Origin: Clostridia bacterium
GTDB lineage: Bacteria > Bacillota > Clostridia > Oscillospirales > CAG-272
Length of the DNA: 64,000 nt
Assembly (NCBI GenBank): GCA_017936565.1
Contig: JAGBFG010000043.1
Span: 155,993 to 219,992 of the forward strand
Direction: 5' to 3'
In this document: piece after piece, positions 58,942 through 64,000 of the stretch
How positions within the stretch are numbered: position 1 is the stretch's first letter
Layout of the letters: each line of letters starts with the position of its first letter
Translations under genes and position numbers: made by a program
Notes under the pieces: model-generated
Seen by the model: only the letters and a program-made list of their open reading frames with translations
Databases searched by the model: none
Told to the model about the DNA's origin: nothing

Positions 58942-60285
58942 TTATTGCTTTTCTCGCAAAACCTGTTCATACAGCCACAAAACAGAATAACGATCCTTCA
59001 AATCCTTGGCGTAACGTATCGCGTCACTGCGCTTTTCCCTTGTATACATCCGTTCAAAATCATCAAGCGGAAGATCCACGCTCCCAAGCATTTCTCCCAC
59101 CCTCTCAGGCGTGGGAGAAGAGGCAAGAATTTCGCGAATCTCTTCCCATTTTTCTTTGTAAAGAGAAAGCCTATCCTCATAAATCCAACCGATTTTCTTT
59201 TGCAATTTAATGATCTGCTGGGCGGTATCAGTGTTTTTTTCCGTGCCGTAAACCCTATAAATCGCCGCTTCCCATTCGGCTATGTCAAAGGGCTTTCCCT
59301 CAGGGCTCTTTATATAAAGCAGCGCGCGGCGGAGCCTTGCCGTTTCATAGGTGGAATATGCCACGTCAATGCCGTGGCAAAAATAAGGCTCATCCCGCAA
59401 AAGACCAACAATCTCAAAGTAGTGGGATAAATGGTGCTCGCTTCCCGAGGCAGGTCGGGAATTGCCCACGTAAGCCATCGCAATACCCACAATAACCAAG
59501 CCGCGCATCAGCGTGGCAATGCTCGCTTCGTCACGCGAGAGGATGGCGCGACCCATTTTGGATATGACCTCTACGGTTTTGAATGTCAGCTCATAAACAA
59601 ATTCACAAAAATACTCGCCGTTAACAAGCGCGCCAAGCCGCCAATCGTTCAGACAGCTGTATTTTCCAATCATATCGCCGTATCCCGCTTTGAGCATCGA
59701 AAGCGGCGCTTCCTTCAATACGGCAGTGTCCGCAATAATCACCCGCGGTACGTCGGCGTTGGTCGTAACCTTCATACCGTTAAAAATCATAGCGGCGCCC
59801 TTGGAAGCGTAGCCGTCCATGGAAGGGGCAGTCGCAACGATAAAATAAGGCAAGCCGTGCGCAAAGCTCACGTATTTGCAAAGATCATTGATAACGCCCG
59901 AGCCAACGCCGATGATAAGATCCGTCTTTTCATAAACACAGCCCTCAAGCCTTGCCACAGCATCTTCGTTTGGCACGACAAAACCGTTAGCACCATCCTC
60001 GTATATCAGGCACTCTTTTACTTTGTCGGCAAGCAATTCCTTTACACGCCTGCCGCAAACGCGGTAGGTGTTCTTATCGCAAACAAGCGTTATGCGGTGA
60101 AAATCGGCAGTTAAAGCAGGCAGCTCGTTCAAGGCGTCGCTATAAATCAATACCTGATCAATACCGCATGCGTGCCGTTTGCCGCAAGCGCAGTCAAGCC
60201 CTTCGCCAAGGAGCCCGTCAATATCGGGAATACCATCCCCGACGGCAAGCGCCCTTGCTTTTGTAATCAAAGAACCGCCACCCAT
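58942..60285 (-). CDS. sn-glycerol-1-phosphate dehydrogenase (AraM/EgsA-like)
   Basis: This 447-residue iron- or nickel-dependent dehydrogenase of the AraM group has a nucleotide motif GVGSGVINDLCKYVS, the APSMDGYASKGAAM active-site segment, metal ligands in GSEHHLSHYFE and DEPYFCHGIDVAY, and an N-terminal CACGKRH motif. AraM makes sn-glycerol-1-phosphate from dihydroxyacetone phosphate and is often found in arabinose clusters, as here beside GH43. The N-terminal first 30 residues (GGGSLITKARAL) are unusual for the family. Confidence 0.85.
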   Translation of the reverse strand: MGGGSLITKARALAVGDGIPDIDGLLGEGLDCACGKRHACGIDQVLIYSDALNELPALTADFHRITLVCDKNTYRVCGRRVKELLADKVKECLIYEDGANGFVVPNEDAVARLEGCVYEKTDLIIGVGSGVINDLCKYVSFAHGLPYFIVATAPSMDGYASKGAAMIFNGMKVTTNADVPRVIIADTAVLKEAPLSMLKAGYGDMIGKYSCLNDWRLGALVNGEYFCEFVYELTFKTVEVISKMGRAILSRDEASIATLMRGLVIVGIAMAYVGNSRPASGSEHHLSHYFEIVGLLRDEPYFCHGIDVAYSTYETARLRRALLYIKSPEGKPFDIAEWEAAIYRVYGTEKNTDTAQQIIKLQKKIGWIYEDRLSLYKEKWEEIREILASSPTPERVGEMLGSVDLPLDDFERMYTREKRSDAIRYAKDLKDRYSVLWLYEQVLREKQ

Positions 60286-60309
60286 ATTTATACCACCTTT
60301 CTCCTTGCT

Positions 60310-61707
60310 TCAATTACCGTAAGCCTGATTTTGTCCTTCAAGTCGTCTTTTCCGTACCTCTTTTTTGACGTGAACAAGAAGGAACACGCCAAGAACAGCC
60401 GCAAGCGCGTTGACTCCTACGAAGTTCACCCATATACCGTCAAGTCCAAGCTCCCACAACGCCCCAAGAATGATAACGGGAAAGACAAGCGCCGTTGTCA
60501 CCGACATAACCGTCGCCAGAACAGGCTTTTCAATCGCGCTGAGGAACCCCTGTGTCGTAACAGCAAACCACCTGAACAAATACGCGAAGCAGAAAAGCCG
60601 AATCGCGTGCGTCGATTCTCCAAGAAGCAGCGCGTCCTTCGCGTTCGCGAACCACGAAGCAACCGTCCCGGGAAAGAAGAACAAAAACGCGGTTGAAACA
60701 AGCCCTACCGCCCCCGTTCCAATGTAAGCACATTTCACGATTTTCTTGACCCGTCCATAGCTTTCCGCCCCCCAGTTGTAGCCGATTGCAGGGGCAAGCG
60801 CATCACTGATTCCGTAAAGAAGCGGCCAGCAAAGGTCGCTCGCGTACATCAGCACCGCATAAACGGCAACCGCCGTTGTTCCGCCGTTCTCACCAAAGGC
60901 ATCAGCGCCAAGCGTCATCAAGGATATATTCATCAATATCGAGGTCACACGCCCCGCAACGTTATTCAGAAACACAGGCGAGCCGCAAGCGGCAATTTGC
61001 TTGAACATTGCCTTGTGAAAGATGGGCTTTGTAAACCGTAAAAGCGTTTTTTTACGCAAAAACGGTATCATCGCGATAACCGAGCAAAGCGACATAGAAA
61101 CAGAGGTCGCCAAGGCAGAGCCGACAACGTCCATATCAAGCACAAGAAGGAAAAAGGTTAAAAGACCAATGGTAGCAATGTTTGAGCCAATGTTAATCGC
61201 CATGCTCGTTTTTACGTATCCGCTGATACGAAGGTAGTTATCCATTGCGAAGAATATCGTGGAAAGCGGGCTGCAAAGCGCAACCGTGCGCAAATATCGC
61301 ACAGAGGTATCAAGCAAAACATCATCCGCACCCATCATCCTGCAAAGAGGTCCTGCCGCAAAGAACATCACAGCCCCCATGATAACCGCCGTGACGAAAA
61401 TCATAATAACGGAGCAGGAAAAAATGTTGTTTGCCGTCTTACTGTCCTTCCTGCCAAGCGCTATGGAAATCGGAACGGAAGCGCCAACGCCAATCAGGTC
61501 GGCAAGCGAGAAGTTTATCATCACGAGCGGCATCGCGATATTCACAGCCGCAAACGCGCCCTCTCCGAGCTTTTGTCCTATAAAAATCCCCTCAACGATG
61601 CTGTATATCGACATAGCGAACATACTGATCATACCGGGAAGCGCCACGATGAAAAACAGCTTCCACGGGTTCATAGTGGCATACATTTTTTCCGTATCAC
61701 GTTTCAT
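60310..61707 (-). CDS. MATE family efflux transporter
   Basis: This 465-residue protein has 12 predicted membrane helices in two MATE halves (first half FFIVALPGMISMFAMSIYSIVEGIFIGQKLG, second half VSTAFLFFFPGTVASWFA). Such antiporters expel drugs, dyes or metabolites with H+ or Na+. An ATG 12 codons earlier lies about at the predicted transcription start (61744-61772 promoter), so the internal ATG at 61705-61707, with AAAGGTGAT in front, is used. It begins the MATE-AraM-GH43-HpcH operon. Confidence 0.9.
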   Translation of the reverse strand: MKRDTEKMYATMNPWKLFFIVALPGMISMFAMSIYSIVEGIFIGQKLGEGAFAAVNIAMPLVMINFSLADLIGVGASVPISIALGRKDSKTANNIFSCSVIMIFVTAVIMGAVMFFAAGPLCRMMGADDVLLDTSVRYLRTVALCSPLSTIFFAMDNYLRISGYVKTSMAINIGSNIATIGLLTFFLLVLDMDVVGSALATSVSMSLCSVIAMIPFLRKKTLLRFTKPIFHKAMFKQIAACGSPVFLNNVAGRVTSILMNISLMTLGADAFGENGGTTAVAVYAVLMYASDLCWPLLYGISDALAPAIGYNWGAESYGRVKKIVKCAYIGTGAVGLVSTAFLFFFPGTVASWFANAKDALLLGESTHAIRLFCFAYLFRWFAVTTQGFLSAIEKPVLATVMSVTTALVFPVIILGALWELGLDGIWVNFVGVNALAAVLGVFLLVHVKKEVRKRRLEGQNQAYGN

Positions 61708-61743
61708 TATAACCGAATCACCTTTTTCTTTGTCACTATCCAT

Positions 61744-61772
61744 ATCATATCACAAAGCCTTCTGCTTTTCAA
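61744..61772 (-). promoter_or_regulatory. Promoter of the MATE-AraM-GH43-HpcH operon
   Basis: Minus-strand TTGAAA (complement of 61767-61772), a 17-base spacer ending GTGA, and TATGAT (complement of 61744-61749). Confidence 0.75.
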
Positions 61773-61856
61773 CCCGAAAACAAAAAAATATCTTTCCTTC
61801 TTCACAGTTTGCTTTTTCTCTCTCGCCTTTCATTCTCCGAGCCTTTGGTAAAAAAC

Positions 61857-61881
61857 AAAAAAGCCGCTTTCGCGGCTTTTT
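61857..61881. terminator. Terminator after the second acyltransferase gene
   Basis: AAAAGCCGC-TTTC-GCGGCTTTTT in a 25-base hairpin, 24 bases past the acyltransferase stop on the minus strand. Confidence 0.85.
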
Positions 61882-61904
61882 GAAATATTCTGCTCCTTGA
61901 CCAA

Positions 61905-63197
61905 TCACGGCTTTTCCGAGGCGTCTTTTTTCCGTCTGACCCTTTTGATTTTATAAAGCTCTTCCGTGGCAAGTCGCGCCTTGGTGACGGAAACGTTCCC
62001 CTTCGGGAAACAGAAATAGGAAAACTCGTTATCGCCAATGCCAATCACGTCCCCCATTTCATACCAATAATAATCGGAATATAAGGTATGAGAAAGGGTT
62101 GCGGATTGCTTGTAATCCAGCTTCCCGTCTGCTCCTGTTAAATGGAAGCCGTCAAGATTGTGCGTAAGATGCCCTTCGCCTATCTTACAAACGCCGTCAA
62201 GGTTGACCTGAACGCAAATATCTACGTCCGTATTCAAAAGATACGTGCCGTTTTCAATTTCCTCTCTGACACACGCTCTTTGCCAGGTATACCAATCGGG
62301 AATATGGGAATACTCGGTTTCACCTTCCGTTGCGGCAAGCTGACCGTATTCGTCCATCTCCCACCTCTTGCCGCAGGCGTGGCAGGTCAGGTGAATGCCC
62401 TTGCCTTCCATTTGATTTTCCGTGTTGCAATGGGGGCATTTGTAAAGAATTCTTTGCAAACCGTCGGCGCGGAAGGGAACGTCAACGGAAATTTTGTTAT
62501 CTCTCTGCCAAGCGAAATTATCAAAGGAAAATGCCTCGTCAAGCAAAGCGTCCAGCTCCTCAACCGACTTTTCCTTTATCTCCTCGGGCGTGGCAATGCA
62601 TTTGACCGTGGCGCTGACCTTCACATCACGGATTTGAAGCATATTGTAAAGAGGGTCGCGGTGAAACGCACCCTGTGTGATAACCGTCACAACGGGAACG
62701 TCAAGCATCTTCATCAAGGAGCCAAGACCTCTGGGAAGGGTGGTTGTGCGTCCGTCAAAGGAATATCCCGCCTCAGGGTACATAAGCACGCTTGTTTTGT
62801 TGTTTTTGAGCATATATTTGATATCCCGCAGCAGCGAAACATCGGGAACGTACTTATGTGTCGGCGTACATCCGAGCAGACGCATCAGCTTTCCAAGTAT
62901 GCCGGACATAGCATCCACAGACGTAACAATGCCCATTCTTCTCGGATAAAAAATGCCAAAGGCAAGCTTCATATCCGTAAAGCTGGAATGGTTCATCAGA
63001 ATAAGGCAGGGCTGCCGCTTTCCGACGAGCTCCATGCGCTCAGTCGTATACGAAAATTTTATCTTGCGCAGTGTCGAAGCGCAGACAATACGAACAACCG
63101 CTGCCAGCAAGCGGCTGGGTTTGCGAGGGTTTTTATGCTTCAAGCGGGGTAACTTCAAAACCTCATCATATGACATTTCACGCGTTTTTATTTTCAT
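61905..63197 (-). CDS. PlsC-like acyltransferase with a zinc ribbon (second copy)
   Basis: This 430-residue protein has the same order as the gene at 17874: an acyltransferase domain with NHSSFTD (H-x4-D) and MYPEAGYSFDG, then a zinc ribbon CPHCNTENQ...CHACGKRW near residues 255-285, then a C-terminal domain with repeated beta strands. The second arginine of the classical FPEGxR motif is replaced by alanine-glycine, so the acyl acceptor may differ. It lies downstream of the gene for a small conserved protein at 63263-63636. Confidence 0.8.
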   Translation of the reverse strand: MKIKTREMSYDEVLKLPRLKHKNPRKPSRLLAAVVRIVCASTLRKIKFSYTTERMELVGKRQPCLILMNHSSFTDMKLAFGIFYPRRMGIVTSVDAMSGILGKLMRLLGCTPTHKYVPDVSLLRDIKYMLKNNKTSVLMYPEAGYSFDGRTTTLPRGLGSLMKMLDVPVVTVITQGAFHRDPLYNMLQIRDVKVSATVKCIATPEEIKEKSVEELDALLDEAFSFDNFAWQRDNKISVDVPFRADGLQRILYKCPHCNTENQMEGKGIHLTCHACGKRWEMDEYGQLAATEGETEYSHIPDWYTWQRACVREEIENGTYLLNTDVDICVQVNLDGVCKIGEGHLTHNLDGFHLTGADGKLDYKQSATLSHTLYSDYYWYEMGDVIGIGDNEFSYFCFPKGNVSVTKARLATEELYKIKRVRRKKDASEKP

Positions 63198-63262
63198 AGT
63201 CTATTCTATTCCCCTTTTCTCAAAAAGATAACCATGGTGATTGACACGTTTGCTCAAAATTT

Positions 63263-63636
63263 TCAGGTCATCACGACAACCTTTTGGATTTTTCTGTTCC
63301 GCAGCTCCTTTGGCACGTTGTATATCATCATAATCGCGCCAAGCGCCCCCGCAATGCGCACGTCCAAGGGCGCGGACTTGGCAGTCGGCATCATCGTGGC
63401 AAACTCAATGCCCGAAACCAGCATTTCCGCCTCTCGGTAGTCGACCTCCGTCCAGCCCTCGCAATACTCGCCGAAAATATCCTTTGCCTTCTTGGCATCG
63501 TTATCACGAATAATGGCAAGCGTCATCGGGTGGGTGTATGCGGCAAGGTAAAAGTCCTTGCCAATCTCGCTTCCCTCGTTTCTTTTGCTTTTTCGTTTTT
63601 TCTTGTTTCGTCTTCTTTTTTTGATTTAGCACGCAT
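63263..63636 (-). pseudogene. Unidentified small protein, probably frameshifted
   Basis: The C-terminal 87 residues (MTLAIIRDNDAKKAKDIFGEYCEGW...) are in frame from 63526, but the codons before them (GSEIGKDFYLAAYTHP) continue in frame without a start. An ATG at 63634-63636 opens another frame with a lysine- and glutamate-rich start (MRAKSKKEDETRKNEK). Adding one G around 63562-63570 would join them in a 124-residue protein. A promoter and two small palindromes lie right at that ATG. No family is recognised. Confidence 0.5.
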
Positions 63637-63666
63637 ACTAATTTAGTACCAATGCTATTTTAGCAT
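63636..63666. promoter_or_regulatory. Two operator-like palindromes at the promoter of the 63263 gene
   Basis: TACTA-ATT-TAGTA (63636-63648) and ATGCTA-TTT-TAGCAT (63652-63666) share CTAWTTTAG and are centred 17 bases apart. One overlaps the start codon and the other the -10. Confidence 0.5.
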
Positions 63667-63685
63667 ATATCCTAATCTTTGCCAA
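63657..63685 (-). promoter_or_regulatory. Promoter of the 63263 gene
   Basis: Minus-strand TTGGCA (complement of 63680-63685), a 17-base spacer and TAAAAT (complement of 63657-63662). The leader to 63636 would be about 13 bases. Confidence 0.65.
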
Positions 63686-63790
63686 GTGGTTTTTCAATTT
63701 TTTCAAGCGAGAAGCACCACTGTCATAAAAGCATTTTTTTCTAGCCTTCTGTGATAAAAAACAAACAAGTAATAAATATAGAAGAAAGGA

Positions 63791-63819
63791 TTGACAAACA
63801 AAGAAAAGAGTGCTATAAT
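63791..63819 (+). promoter_or_regulatory. Promoter of the last (partial) gene
   Basis: Perfect TTGACA (63791-63796), a 17-base spacer ending GTGC, and perfect TATAAT (63814-63819). The leader of about 115 bases contains a GCTATAC/GTATAGC pair that could form a hairpin. Confidence 0.85.
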
Positions 63820-63941
63820 ACTCTTTACAGTAACGAGCTATACTTTTTGAATTTTTTCAGGGTATAGCCACTTTTGTCGGTATTCACGGAGTTATCCGTA
63901 ATATAAAATAAAAAAAACAAAAATAAAAAGGAGAAACCACT

Positions 63942-64000
63942 ATGAAATCCAGAAGAATCGCACTCGTTGCCTTCGCGTTGGCAGCTGTTATGACCATTGG
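63942..64000 (+). CDS. Start of a secreted or lipoprotein gene (partial)
   Basis: An ATG at 63942, with AAAAAGGAG in front, opens MKSRRIALVAFALAAVMTIG, a basic start plus a hydrophobic run, as in signal peptides. The window ends before the cleavage site or mature sequence, so the protein cannot be named. The strong promoter and structured leader suggest an abundant protein, for example a transporter binding protein. Confidence 0.75.
   Translation, partial: MKSRRIALVAFALAAVMTI

Noticed and set aside
61708..61743. The upstream ATG of the MATE gene at 61743
   Set aside because: The promoter at 61744-61772 places the transcript start near 61737, so that ATG would not be transcribed. The internal ATG has a good ribosome binding site.
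1..64000. CRISPR array, tRNA or rRNA genes, prophage or insertion sequence
   Set aside because: No regularly spaced direct repeats, no tRNA-like cloverleaf, no rRNA-like stretch and no transposase or integrase frame were seen. The three multi-hairpin repeats are reported separately.

Overview
The window is chromosomal DNA from a spore-forming member of the Clostridia (Firmicutes), probably anaerobic and gut-associated. The evidence is a spoIIIA operon (AA to AH), an AbrB/SpoVT-type regulator, an anaerobic ribonucleotide reductase with its radical activase, an Nfn-like ferredoxin/NAD(P) oxidoreductase pair, [4Fe-4S] L-serine dehydratase, Bacillus-type ribosome binding sites (AAAGGAGG) and many TTGACA-N17-TATAAT promoters. 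Base composition is moderate. The exact family cannot be fixed from the sequence alone, and no rRNA, tRNA, CRISPR array, phage or transposase gene was seen.

Layout. 1-10 kb: mnmG and birA (divergent), pnp, rpsO, recX, recA, galK and miaA. 10-19 kb: a PfkB kinase, a membrane-anchored YhaN-like protein whose ATPase motifs look lost, a DUF6062 protein, an MGDG-synthase-type glycosyltransferase, a sugar isomerase/epimerase, asd and a PlsC-like acyltransferase. 19.1-19.95 kb: a small divergent pair (89-aa protein and Cro/CI repressor) with an operator array, enclosed by two near-identical terminators. 20-25 kb: the spoIIIA operon, with a frameshift in spoIIIAA, then abrB. 25.6-30.5 kb: an exonuclease, a Crp/Fnr regulator, a three-gene ABC importer with an FNR-shaped palindrome at its promoter, and a DUF4430 lipoprotein. 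30.6-36 kb: trxB, nrdD (carrying a C-terminal thioredoxin-like domain) and nrdG behind two NrdR-like boxes, then a CPBP protease. 36-41 kb: galT, a HAD phosphatase and an ABC exporter. 41-47 kb: the Nfn-like pair, a frameshifted SLOG protein facing a ribbon-helix-helix regulator, an MFS carrier and a DUF3737 protein. Three copies of a multi-hairpin repeat are spread through this stretch. 47-63 kb is a carbohydrate and lipid region: a nitrilase-GDPD fusion, an SGNH hydrolase, a ZIP transporter, an interrupted sialidase, a GH78-like rhamnosidase, a polysaccharide deacetylase, a histidine phosphatase, an HTH-L-serine dehydratase fusion, a MATE-AraM-GH43-HpcH operon and a second zinc-ribbon acyltransferase. 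The window ends in the first codons of a secreted protein.

How the genes work together. GalK and GalT supply the Leloir pathway, although they lie 28 kb apart. TrxB lies just downstream of a class III ribonucleotide reductase that carries its own thioredoxin-fold domain, which suggests NADPH-TrxB-driven rather than formate-driven reduction. The 50-61 kb genes look like glycan foraging: sialic acid, rhamnose and arabinose or xylose side chains, followed by aldolase and dehydrogenase steps.

The most unusual items are the roughly 180-base multi-hairpin repeat (three copies at gene 3' ends), the HTH-serine dehydratase fusion, the pseudo-ATPase, the nitrilase-GDPD fusion and two self-contained regulatory switches. 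Five genes carry apparent single-base indels, four of them clearly in homopolymer runs, and one carries an in-frame amber codon. The homopolymer pattern may reflect long-read consensus errors, so those genes should not be called dead without checking.
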